DNA of 64,000 bases, from assembly GCF_905220565.1 (NCBI RefSeq), contig NC_059400.1:6532159-6596158 (forward strand), given 5' to 3'. Of this stretch, positions 35,901 through 44,574 are shown one piece after another (the first letter of the stretch is position 1; the number at the start of each line of letters is the position of its first letter). The notes below the pieces were generated by a model. It saw only the letters and a list, made by a program, of their open reading frames with translations. It was not told the DNA's origin and made no database searches. A program made the position numbers and the translations under genes. This stretch comes from Melitaea cinxia. Its lineage: Eukaryota; Arthropoda; Insecta; Lepidoptera; Nymphalidae.

Positions 35901-38900
35901 TAACTTTTGTAAGTCCAATTGAACTAAACATAAAAGAAAAGTAATTTAGCAAATCTGTCGTTGATGGCCTTCATAAAGTTTAAGTATAGCTACTACCGCT
36001 CCCAGTTTTAATGCCGTGTCGGACGATGTCGTTGTTTTATCTTCCTTTTTGTCGAGTCGATTTTTATCTGATTCATACTCGTATTCGTAATAATTTTCTA
36101 GTGTAAGTATGGCTTAAGAGATAAATATATGATGTACTAGCGACCCGCCCCGGCTTCGCACGGGTGCAATGCTGATACTAAATATACTACAGAATGTCTT
36201 TATTTATAGTATGAATCTAGCTTATAGCATGGTTATTAACATAATAACAACATTCAAATATGCGTCGTTAGATTACACGTTATTACAGAATGCGTTGAAG
36301 AAATAAAGGTTCACTGCTCGTTCCCTGTAGATGATAGCGTGATAATTTGTAGCCTATATGTTGACCCGACTTCTTAATAGTATTCGTGCCAAATTTGAAG
36401 TAAATCCATGCAGTACTTTTTGAGTTTATCCCGGACATACATACAGACAAACAGACAAAAATACTAAAAACTATATTTTTGGCTTCGGAATCGATTGTAG
36501 ATTACACCCCAAGTATTCTTTTAAAAATATATTCAATGTACAGTTTTGACTTTCCTACCATTTTATTATATGTATAGATTGTTAGATATAACCTAATTGT
36601 ATAATTGGAAAATAATAAGAGTAAATTTTTACGACGCGCGCACACCGTCACAAAAAACCGACATCTACTTAGGGGTCTGTTTCACCAGCTGTGGAATACG
36701 CTATTTGATGGATGATTATATCGAACAGATAAAAGTTTTTAATGTATTATTCTTTTTCACCGCCGAATCACACTGTGTTTTTCGAGTCAAATCTATTCGC
36801 AAATCATTACATAGTATAAAACAAAGTCGCTTCCCGCTGTCTATATGCTCAGATCTTTAAAACTACGTAACGAATTTTGATGCGGCTTTCTTTAGTAAAT
36901 AGAGTATTTTCCAGAGGAAGGTTTATTTGTATAATACATGCATAATATAGTAAAGGAACTAGTATAACTAGCTCTGGCCGTAACTTTGTCCGCGTATATT
37001 TTAACAAAAAAGTTACTGTTCAGTTCGCAGAGTTGTAAAATAAATATTTTTCAAAAATAAAAGTAGCCTAAGTTACTCCTTACTATATCAGCTGTCTGCC
37101 AGTGACAGTCCCGTCAAAAACCGTCCAGCCGTTTCAGAGATTAGCCATAACAAATAGACAGATAGATAGACAGACAGACAAAAATTGTAAAAAAATCTAT
37201 TTTGGTAGGTAGTTATATGTATCATGTATAAATCCATACGCATTTAGCAAAAAGCGGTTATTTTAATATTACAAACAGACACTCCAATTTAATTTATTTG
37301 TATAGTCCAATTTTATTTATTTGTATAGATACATGCATAATATAGTAGAGAAACGTTGATAGTTTTAGAGGTTTCGAATGTGATGTCATAAACACATTGT
37401 TTTGCGCTTACATTGCAAATAAGTATTAATTTTATATTTTATATTTAGTGCCAGCTTTGCACCCCTGCGAAGCCGGGGCGGGTCGTTAGCATGAATGGTA
37501 TCTTGATATGTAATGTTCGGGTGGTCGGAAGAGGTTTTGAAATGACAACTAGCAGCGTGACGTCTTGTATCGAAGTTTATTTATTACTACTATTAGTTTC
37601 TTTCTGTAGTAATGGACCGTTGCGAAGGACTGCTTGTTACGAATTGTCGCTTCGGCCTGTCGTTATAGACGCAACAAAAACATTGCAAACAAAACTATGA
37701 GAAAAGCAAATAACCAACTCTGGACTCTGCACTCATTAACAATTACTGGTAATTTGGTAATTTCCAAATGTTGTTTATCTTTGATATTAAATTACAATTA
37801 GTTTAAATATTGTTTATCTTTGACTAACATTAAAGTACAATTTGTTTAAAAATATGTAGACATTACAGATACACCTGTGCCTTTTTTTTTTTTTTGATAC
37901 CTTTCTCACAAAAATATGGCTCAGTCACTCCTTAATACCTAACACCCCACCAAACCATCACTGAAGTCAGATAATAGCCACGTCGTACTCTACTGTTGAC
38001 TAATTAGGAAGCTTTCAGAGAGCTTTGAGCATTTGAAATATTGTTCAGTTGTAAAAATTCTCTCATCCGAAAACAAAATTTTTCTGTGACCTCCCTTTGG
38101 TCGTTGTTTTGATTTTATCACCCTATTCTTTTTAAACGGTTTTATTTAGCTCACCCCGTTTGTTTTATTTTTTATTCTTGGGTCAAATTTAGTAATTCAA
38201 ATTTCACCCTCTTCCTGTCAACCGATTAATCTGAAATTTTGTATACACTTTGGATTTTGGTGACAATACAATTATGTTTATTCATTATCATTATAAATTC
38301 AAGATGGCCGCCGCTACAAAATGGCGGATAATTTATGTTTTATTAATCCCATCAATATGGGTATCAAATGAAAGGGCTCAACAAGCAGAATACAATATAC
38401 TATAAAAAATTGAAATACAAGATGGCGGCCGCTACAAAATGGCGGATAACGTAGGTTTTATCGATCCCATCAATATGGGTATCAAATGAAAGTGCTCAAC
38501 CAGTGTAATCAATGTACTATATAAAATTAAAATCCAAGATGGCGGCCTCTACAAAATGGCGGATAACTTAGGTTTTATCAATCCCATCAACATGGGTATC
38601 AAATGAAAGGTCTCAACAAGTAGAATACAATTTACTATGCAAAATTGAAATCTAAGCTGGCCGCCGCTACCAAATGTCTGATAACAATTTTTTATCAATC
38701 CCACCAATATGAGTATCAAATAAAAGGGCTTGACAAGAAGAATACAGTGCACTATACAACCTCAATATTTAAGATGGGCCTTGCAATAATGAAGCACTAA
38801 ATGAATTAAACAGAATGCAAAATAAAAACTAAAAACTAGAAAATAAAAATAGGTAACTTACTAAATTAGGTACTTAAAACTTTTTAAGTTAAACGGTTTT

Positions 38901-41064
38901 ATGTTAAACATACATTGCAATGTTCTGTGAGAACATTGCAATGTATGTTTAACATAAAACTTCTGTGAGAACTATTAAATCGTTCGTCTTGTATATTCTT
39001 AATGATGCAAAGTTTGTTACGATATGTATAGTACATGAGAAGCGTCTTCAACTATAGTGAAAAACAAGCTCCGGGAAGTTTATATTCCACGGTGTTCTTT
39101 GCTGACGCCGCGTTGGCGCAACGGTTACAGCCATGAATTGTACCTGTTGCGCTGGCGGTTGCGAGTTCGATCCCCGCACATGACTAACATTTGTATTGGC
39201 CATACAGGTGTTTGCCGTGGTCTGGGTGTTTGTGAAGTCCTTGTGGGTCTCCCCATGGTGCCTCGGAGAGCACCTTAAGCCGTTGGTCCCGGTTGTTATC
39301 ATGTACACCTGATAGCGGTCGTTACTCATAGTAGGGGATATATCCGTCAACCCGCATTGGAGCAGCGTGGTGGATTAAGCTCTGATCCTTCTCCTACATA
39401 GGGAAAGAGGCCTATGCCCAGTAGTGGGATATTACAGGCTGAAGCGGTGTTCTTCGCTGGGGATAGATTGACTCGGTTGTCACATGTCTTAAAGAAAACA
39501 CTAAGTAATAGGCACAGTCTTCTATATGGTTTGAGGTGATCACTTTTTAGTAGGTATAGGCACTGTAACATCTGCTTGTACATAACTTTGGAAGATTTGT
39601 AATATTTCTGACTACTATCTATCTAATGCCCCATCAAAGTACAATTCTTGTCTTTTCTGAAATTCTTTTTACTTTGAACAATAAGGACAGTGGTCAGTTG
39701 TACTTCTCAGTGTTTTGGTCTAACATAGCCCAGCTTAAAGGTGTTGTCAATATACTAGTCTTATTTGTAAACCAGCTCGTTCGTAATATTGTAATTTATC
39801 GAACCTTCGCAAAACGATTCGTATTCACTATAATACTACATTTTTAACCGGCTTCAAAAAAAGGAGGAGGTTACTCAATTCCACCGTTTTTTTTAAATAT
39901 ATGTTCGGGGATAACATTGTCATTTATGAACGGATTTGGTAATTTTTTTTGTTGGAAAGGAGATATCCCTGGTGTGGTACCATGATTTGGGAACCAGGAT
40001 CTGATGATGGGATCCCTGACAAATCGAAGGAAACTCGAAAATCCACATAACTTTTTACTGGGTGTACCGATTTTGATGATTTTTAATTTAATCGAAAGCC
40101 GATGTTTATCATGTGGTCACATTTAAATTTCATCGAGATATGATAGCAACTTTTGGAGTGATCTTTGATAATGCGTATTTACTTGACTATTTTTTCGTCT
40201 ACCTACGTTGTATTACTTGTCGATACAATTGAAGTCGGTTTTTTTTCGTTTGCCTGCAAACGCAATTATTTATTCATGACTATAATTTGTGCCACACCTT
40301 AGCGCTATTTCTTCGTTTAGTCATTTAGACGCAAAATCTGACTATTAACATTTTATTACATAACTGACAGGTTCGATAGCGCAGTTGGCAATAAATTTGC
40401 TTCTCGCTTCAATTTCCTCTTACATTCGCCTAGTCTGGGTGTAATATTTATATACATAGGTCTGAATTTATTAAAAATAGGTCGGTGTTATATTTTTTTT
40501 TAAATACATAGACAGCCACTGTCTTTATTCTGTCTTTAAGAGTTACCACTGAATGGTATATTTTGCCCGACTACATAAAAAATTAACCCTTAGTTATTGT
40601 TAATATCGTCCACAAAAAGTAGCTTTCATTCACTACATATTTAATTTTAAATGACTATTAGGTGCTTAAATTTTTTTTTTTTTGGTAAAAAACTCATCTG
40701 ATATTTTTTTAAATAATAAAACACGCTTAGTTCTCAGTCAGAGTTTCCCAAACTAACGAAAAAAAAGAAACCAAATTTTAAAACTTACTCTGATTTCACC
40801 ATCTTATTTTGATTGCCTTGTTGAGGCAGTTAGAAGTTTATTTGTATGTATTATTTATTTATATACTACTAGCGACCCGCCCCGGCTTCGCACGGTTGCA
40901 AAAACTATCAGTTTGCCTCTACTATATTACGCATGTATTATACATATAAACCTTCCTCTGGAATCACTCTATTTACTAAAGAAAACTGCGTCAAAATCCG
41001 TTGTGTAGTTTTAAAGATCTAAGCATACAGACAGCGGGGAGCAACTTTGTTTTATAATACGTAA

Positions 41065-41116
<52 letters not shown>

Positions 41117-42298
41117 TAAATTAACAGCGAAAAAAGTCTGTCTACTTTTATTCACTGGCTATACCACTGGAATTAAGTTGCTAAACTTAGGAACAGAAGA
41201 ATTTTTAAGTGTATGTATGTTAAAAATTAAAAAAATATATATTATACTGTGCAATTAATTACCTTGTAATCAATCGTACATATCTATTAAGTAAAATGTT
41301 GTTATTGTACTTGTAAATAAACATATAAAATTTATTGGCATATTTATTGTACAAATTATAGTATGAGATATAAAACACAATCATTGCATTAAATAATTAT
41401 GCAGAAATTATGGATTACGAAGCAAATAAACTTTCAATTAATTATTAATTATGTACAAATATCCTTCATTAGTAAGGTTTTTCTATAATTAGTTACTGAG
41501 AAGTGCATAAAGTTGCAAGAATGTGAACCAAGCCCGCAATTGAATGATAATAAAATATGCAATTATATATTAAGAACAAAATAAATAACAAAAGATCACA
41601 AGTAAAATATACCGAAAAAAAGAAATAAGTTTAAGCAAGCACATTTTAGAACTTCGATATATCAAAATTATTTTGAAATAAGTTTGATTTTATGATTTGT
41701 TTTTAAATATAAGAAAAGTTTTAGTGTTTAATCAAAACAGGGTGATTCAAGAATACTGCATAAATAAGTGAAGCAATTTAACAAGACACCAGATTTTTGA
41801 TTATATGACTCAAGGAAAAGCTATTTTTTATACCAAAAAGACATTATGAAATTAACTTATTAGATAGCGTAATTTTATATACTATTGTGCCTTCAAGACA
41901 TCACACATATGTTTCGATTGCAAGTACATTGAGATCCTTTATCTTAGAAATGGTTATTATTTGAACTTATATATATTCTTTATTGCACTTTAAAAAAAAA
42001 AATCATAATTACAAGTTTACAAAAAATGTTGGCAAGGGCGAACTTATCTCTGTAAGAGATCTCTACCAGTCTACCCATGGTGGTGAGAGAAAATGTTATC
42101 GCGGGACTCATAAGCGCATTTGTGATATAAAATACATATATACTTAAATACTTACACAGTTACATGCACATATGTATGCGTACATGCCCACATACATATC
42201 TACACATATACATACATAAATACATACATACACATATACATACATAAATACATACACATATACATACATACACATACATAAATACATACATACATACA

Positions 42299-42331
<33 letters not shown>

Positions 42332-44311
42332 TGAGAGTACAACAATTATGAGAGATTCATAGCTTCGGAGAGAAGATGTTTCCTTAGCCTGTCCTTGAAA
42401 ACATAAATTGAAGTGCTGTCTTGGATCACTCTCGGTAGATGGTTCCAAAGTTTTGCAGCGCGTATTGTGAATGAATTGAGGAGGAAGTTGGTGTTATGTC
42501 TGGGGACTTCGAGCATCGATGTGATGCAAGACCTTCTAGATCGTGTTGGGGTAGGAGAAAGAAGGAAACGGGACCGAAGGTAGGAGGGAGCATTTTGGTC
42601 ATGGAGTATGTTATAGAGAAAAGAAAGGATGTGCATATCACGGCGAAGTTGGATTGGGAGCCACTTAAGTTGAGTGCGAAATTCGGTGATGTGATCGTAT
42701 TTACGTAAACCAAAGATGAAGCGTATCGCAAGATTTTGTAGACGCTCTAATTTATTAAGTAGCTCCTTTGTCACATCTAAATAGCACACATCTGCATAAT
42801 CGAGGATAGGTAAAAGAAGGGATTGCGCAAGCAGAATTTTGGTGGAACTTAGTGACTGATAAAGATGTACATAGTAAATAAGCATGCAATATTGAATACA
42901 CTTTAATTTAAATTTTTTGTATTTAATGTTTAATTTCATTATAAAACTAGTTTGGCAACCAAGCGTAAAACCTATCTGATGGTAAGCGGTTAAAATAGCC
43001 ACCTGTAATGGCAGGACCATCGCAAGCCCATTGCTGACCAAACCCCCGATCTTCCCAGGAGCTCTATCCATCTTACTCACCACAGGAAAATAACACTACT
43101 TGAAAGCAGTATTATTTCGTTGTGATCTTCTGTAAGGTTAAGGTACTCCCCAAGTCAGGTTGCTCTATATTTTGAGCAGGATATTCTGTTGTGCCTTACT
43201 TCAATTTTGTTTTAGTAATGAGTTCTACTCTTATGCATGGTCATAGAGCCAAAGGTCATTTGAAAGAGATAGCTTTTCTAGCAATAGGACTACCTTTTCA
43301 TATCTTTCTGTGACTGTTACTACTTTTATTTCTATAATGGTTTACCATTTAGAAAACACGTTGGCGCAGCGTGCATAGCACTGGCTGTTGCGCTGGCAGT
43401 CGCGGGTGCGATTCCTGCTCACAACAGACATTTGTATTGGCCATTTAGATGTTTGTCGTGGTTTGGGCATTGTGCTTGTGTATTGTGTGTATTTCCGGAC
43501 TCCCGACACAGAAGAAAATCCTACTGGGGGCCGTTGAGTGTGAAGTGTTTATTTATTTATTTATTACTATAAAGGTAATTTATTATTATTATCTATATAT
43601 TAATATTTGAAGCAAAACTTTGTACCTCTTTTTACGAAAATTGTGCAGACGAAGGTGTATGAAATTTCACACACTTATAAATAATATAGAGAAGGAGTGC
43701 AGAATGCTAATATTTCTTTTAATTATGCATAGAAATACATTAATTTAGTAAAAAAAAACATTACACATTCTACCATATTTTTGACACACACATGCACATA
43801 CATATACTCCTTTGTTTATTTATTATTATAAGTACCTATAGACTTTGACAACAGGTCGAATTTCGAGCACTAGGCGACCACTAGTTTATAATAGTTATGT
43901 AAGCTATAAAATAGTCCTTAATTAAATTTTATCAAGATACAAAAAAATATTTAATGTACTTTTTAAGGTTTCACAAAGAGACGAAAGTATAGGAATGTTG
44001 TATCATGACATGCGAGTTAGAAAATTTTTAATATCATTTTTTGTTATATTATCAAGGTGATCTTCTACATTCAAAGTCGCATTTGATTATAAGATACATA
44101 CAATAAATTATGGTTAATTAAAAATAAATAAATCGTTTCAGTAAATATTTCGAGAACACTATAAAAATAAAGTTTAATTTTAAGTTTCTTTTTTTTGTTC
44201 TTGGGTAAAGAAATTGTTTATTTTCCTAAAAAGCATAAACTAATAAAAAAAATTACTTACACGATTCTTTTCGAAAGATAAGGCAAATGCATTAATGTTA
44301 GAGGACTCCAT
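26842..44311 (-). CDS. LRMDA: Leucine-rich melanocyte differentiation-associated protein orthologue (complete, six exons)
   Basis: Minus-strand exons 44311-44261, 32887-32802, 29060-28919, 28023-27884, 27291-27089 and 26921-26842 join in frame into a 233-residue protein from ATG to TAA. All splice sites are GT-AG. The order is: short N-terminus; LSYCGQDCQKIPPSLW cap; LRRs with LDLSYNNIETLKGL, LEELILDNNKLGDN and LPKLKTLSINKNQITDL; the LRR-cap FPSLTYLSLLSNKACPNKLS, YQRYR and FVLYKLQNLRFLDSKRV; then ERREAATRGEFM; a Pro-rich insert; and the C-terminal KYTGKHSEGNRFILNSDL. This order matches vertebrate LRMDA (C10orf11), the oculocutaneous albinism type 7 gene, a small LRR protein of melanosome-related trafficking linked to Rab32/38. 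A pigment-granule or lysosome-related role in the insect is inferred. Confidence 0.9.
27089..27291 (-). CDS. LRMDA: LRMDA exon 5
   Basis: Completes Arg, then YFVLYKLQNLRFLDSKRV, SVAERREAATRGEFMRVRRP and a Pro/Ala-rich GC-rich stretch to LNSLGKHK plus one base. Donor GTAATT on the minus strand. The apparent ATG-less start of the open frame is explained by splicing. Confidence 0.88.
27385..27470 (+). mobile_element. Worn family B SINE head
   Basis: GACTGGACTTCCCGCTACAGG and GTAGGTTCGATTACCGGCTG keep a B-box-like core; the tail is short. Confidence 0.4.
27566..27870. mobile_element. MITE family J, one end lost
   Basis: ACGTTCCTTCAAATGGAATG at the left and GGTTATGCAGAAGTACGCAC and GCTCGTATATTAAGACAGAG at the right match the copy at 28421-28725, but the right terminal repeat is missing just before LRMDA exon 4. 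Confidence 0.55.
27884..28023 (-). CDS. LRMDA: LRMDA exon 4
   Basis: Acceptor CATTTCAG; ITDLEKFINEVSKNFPSLTY, LSLLSNKACPNKLS, an acidic DNDKDDNDYQRY and two bases of Arg. Donor GTAAGA. Carries the LRR cap with the conserved ACPN. Confidence 0.9.
28421..28725. mobile_element. MITE family J, complete
   Basis: Left end GTTCCTTCAAATGGACGGTT and right end TACCCCATTTGAAGTAACG are imperfect terminal inverted repeats of about 40 bp, each adjoining a TCTGTAGGT / ACCTACAGA block. No coding content. Confidence 0.65.
28742..28895 (-). mobile_element. Family C SINE-like fragment
   Basis: CCAAGGAGCTCTGGCTACC to GCTGTGCTTGTACCTCAG, with the 3' part missing. It ends about 24 bp inside the intron from the LRMDA exon 3 donor. 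A minus-strand ORF running from the exon into it is intron read-through and not coding. Confidence 0.65.
28919..29060 (-). CDS. LRMDA: LRMDA exon 3 (LRR core)
   Basis: Completes Ser, then YNNIETLKGLENFKGLEELI, LDNNKLGDNVSFPRLPKLKT and LSINKNQ, ending on a full codon. Acceptor GTTAATAG; donor GTAAAT. The LxxLxLxxNxL pattern is clear. Confidence 0.9.
29126..31045. mobile_element. Complete non-autonomous hAT element
   Basis: 1,920 bp with terminal inverted repeat CAGTGTTGCCAACTT. Both flanks carry the 8-bp target duplication GACGTGTG (29118-29125 and 31046-31053). Subterminal regions repeat AACCACCAGA, CCACTA and related strings on both sides, as expected for transposase-binding sites. No transposase ORF remains. 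A GC-rich patch at 30316-30375 contains the perfect hairpin GCAGCCCT/AGGGCTGC. Located in LRMDA intron 2. Confidence 0.88.
31461..32676. mobile_element. TTAA-flanked transposon with 13-bp inverted repeats
   Basis: GAGCCATTTCACA (31461-31473) and TGTGAAATGGCTC (32664-32676) are perfect inverted repeats, each bordered outside by TTAA (31457-31460, 32677-32680). A TTAA duplication is the piggyBac signature. No transposase found; the 73-codon minus ORF inside shows no family motif. Confidence 0.72.
32802..32887 (-). CDS. LRMDA: LRMDA exon 2
   Basis: Acceptor TTTGTTTTAG; LSYCGQDCQKIPPSLWNMYG, AKVNYLDL and two bases. Donor GTATTT. The CGQDC pair and the L-x-L start of the LRR fit the family N-cap. 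Found by homology; no ORF of useful length marks it. Confidence 0.88.
33032..33293 (-). mobile_element. Helitron family G, worn copy
   Basis: Same body as 40869-41067 and 36804-37489 (CTACTATATTATGCATGTAC, TTTAAAGATCTAAGCATACA). The terminal CTAG is mutated and about 22 bp of the 3' hairpin region are deleted. Confidence 0.55.
33294..33824. other. LRMDA intron 1, no feature
   Basis: AT-rich; nothing recognised. Confidence 0.45.
33825..33965 (-). mobile_element. Family A SINE head, antisense
   Basis: GGGGAGACCCACAAACACAG, ACCGGAAAGAAATAATTG and the reverse B box GGGAATCTAACCCGCAATTG. Confidence 0.6.
33966..34498. other. LRMDA intron 1, no feature
   Basis: Nothing recognised. Confidence 0.45.
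34499..34745 (-). repeat. Interspersed repeat D, internally deleted
   Basis: AGCAAACGAAAAAAAATCGA ... ATTACATCGACAAG, then the other end CCTCCTCCTTTTTTGAAGTC. The 69-codon ORF across it is a by-product of the repeat. Confidence 0.65.
34746..36136. other. LRMDA intron 1, mostly unique
   Basis: A short family J-like head (GGTTCCTTCAAAAGAGGATT, about 34946) and a 22-bp tandem repeat of TACATAAACTTTTTAACT near 35378-35420. Otherwise nothing recognised. Confidence 0.45.
36137..36578 (-). mobile_element. Non-autonomous Helitron, G-type 3' end with a different body
   Basis: Minus strand: 5' TCTATACATATAATAAAATG after A (T36579), 3' GAAGCCGGGGCGGGTCGCTAG followed by T (A36136). The last ~50 bp match family G, the body does not. 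442 bp, no ORF. Confidence 0.72.
36804..37489 (+). mobile_element. Helitron family G, interrupted by a family F Helitron
   Basis: 5' TCATTACATAGTATAAAACA after A; 3' GCGAAGCCGGGGCGGGTCGTTAG (CTAG mutated to TTAG). Body as at 40869 and 33032. A 34-bp tandem duplication (ATAATACATGCATAATATAG type) is split by the nested element. Confidence 0.68.
36968..37329 (-). mobile_element. Nested Helitron family F
   Basis: Minus strand TCTATACAAATAAATAAAAT ... CGGCCAGAGCTAG, with A before TC (T37330) and T after CTAG (A36967). Its 5' 30 bp are partly duplicated (TTTATTTGTATAG twice). Contains ACAGACAGACAAAAATTG. Confidence 0.7.
37490..38299. other. LRMDA intron 1, low information
   Basis: T14 run at 37882-37895. 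The stretch after about 38110 (CACCCCGTTTGTTTTATTTT, CCTCTTCCTGTCAACCGATT) leads straight into the minisatellite and probably belongs to the same repeat. Confidence 0.45.
38300..38785. repeat. 117-118-bp minisatellite with AAGATGGCGGC motif
   Basis: Units begin at 38300, 38418, 38535, 38653 and (cut off) 38770. Each starts AAGATGGCGGCCGCTACAAA or a close variant, then AATGGCGGATAAC and CCCATCAATATGGGTATCAA. AAGATGGCGGC equals the YY1/Pho consensus. The last units are the most diverged. Confidence 0.88.
38897..38959. repeat. Perfect 30-bp inverted repeat with 3-nt loop
   Basis: Arms 38897-38926 and 38930-38959 are exact reverse complements around GTG. TTCTGTGAGAAC, the hairpin tip, recurs at 38961-38972 directly outside the right arm. 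Confidence 0.97.
39105..39445 (+). mobile_element. Full-length tRNA-derived SINE, family A, with target duplication
   Basis: 341 bp. Head GTTGGCGCAACGGTTACAG (A box) and GGTTGCGAGTTCGATCCC (B box); body GGTCTGGGTGTTTGTGAAG and CCTCGGAGAGCACCTTAAGC; 3' end GAGGCCTATGCCCAGTAGTG and TTACAGGCTGAAGC. The flanks GGTGTTCTTTGCTG (39091-39104) and GGTGTTCTTCGCTG (39446-39459) are a 14-bp target duplication with one mismatch. The 3' end resembles the RTE-type LINE tail, suggesting RTE-driven mobilisation. Confidence 0.9.
39460..39846. other. LRMDA intron 1, no feature
   Basis: Nothing recognised; 39626-39847 is open for 73 codons without family motifs. Confidence 0.45.
39847..40262 (+). repeat. Interspersed repeat D
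   Basis: ACCGGCTTCAAAAAAAGGAGG start, CCAGGATCTGATGATGGGAT core, and ATTGAAGTCGGTTTTTTTTC to TTTGCCTGCAAACGC end. Confidence 0.75.
40366..40510 (+). mobile_element. Worn family B SINE
   Basis: GGTTCGATAGCGCAGTTGGC head, AGTCTGGGTGTAATATTTAT body and AGGTCGGTGTTAT tail; the B box is lost. Confidence 0.45.
40869..41067 (-). mobile_element. Helitron family G, short internal-deletion form
   Basis: Minus strand TCATTACGTATTATAAAACA (A before, T41068) to GAAGCCGGGGCGGGTCGCTAG (T after, A40868). 199 bp. Confidence 0.72.
41068..41112. repeat. (AT)n microsatellite
   Basis: About 22 AT units directly against the 5' border of the Helitron. Confidence 0.95.
41113..41959. other. LRMDA intron 1, no feature
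   Basis: AT-rich; nothing recognised. Confidence 0.45.
41960..42850 (-). mobile_element. CR1/Jockey-like LINE, 3' portion
   Basis: The same family as 19259-20790. Minus frame with STKILLAQSLLLPILDYADV, LLNKLERLQNLAIRFIFGLR, KYDHITEFRTQLKWLPIQLR and the C-terminal FTIRAAKLWNHLPRVIQDST to a stop near 42346. The 3' UTR has a (CATA)n microsatellite (42180-42330) and ends near an A-rich tract at 41990. The 5' end is truncated within the thumb; upstream residues of the open frame are intron sequence and a family C repeat. Confidence 0.8.
42945..43205 (-). mobile_element. Family C SINE-like retroposon
   Basis: ACTAGTTTGGCAACCAAGCG to GGATATTCTGTTGTGCC; diverged. Confidence 0.65.
43355..43545 (+). 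mobile_element. Family A SINE, 3' truncated
   Basis: ACGTTGGCGCAGCGTGCATAG head, TCGCGGGTGCGATTCCTG B box and TTTGTATTGGCCATTTAGATG body; the RTE-like 3' end is absent. Confidence 0.65.
43592..43884 (+). mobile_element. Non-autonomous Helitron
   Basis: A|TCTATATATTAATATTTGAA to GGCGACCACTAG|T. 293 bp; contains AGAGAAGGAGTGCAGAATGC. Confidence 0.7.
44261..44311 (-). CDS. LRMDA: LRMDA exon 1 with start codon
   Basis: MESSNINAFALSFEKNR (17 codons), donor GTAAGT at 44260, phase 0 into exon 2. The short coding first exon before an 11.4-kb intron is set by the in-frame join, the strong donor and the only plausible upstream ATG. A further 5' non-coding exon cannot be excluded. Confidence 0.75.
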
Positions 44312-44574
44312 TATCGATGCACACAAAGTTTGACGTAATTAGTATCGTTATTATTATAACAAAAAATAGTAAAACATTTCAATTCAAATAAGTTACAATG
44401 TAAAAACAAAAACAATAGGTAGACAATAATAAAGGCCACTTTATACGGTAGTAGGACTGTGACAGGCAGAATGGTATATAAAGGTAGTGACAGGCGACAG
44501 CTGACTGCACTCTCGGCCGCGTTCCATTAAGCGTTCGCAACGCCCGCGGCGCCCATTCTTCTATCGTTCCACCC
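44312..44574 (-). promoter_or_regulatory. Possible LRMDA promoter region
   Basis: A GC-rich patch (GGCCGCGTTCCATTAAGCG, CGCCCGCGGCGCCC) at 44510-44555 within AT-rich DNA, 200-250 bp upstream of the start codon. No defined core element; inference from position and composition only. Confidence 0.25.

Noticed and set aside
36597..36860. 87-codon ORF
   Set aside because: Bridges Helitron flank and Helitron 5' end; no coding character.
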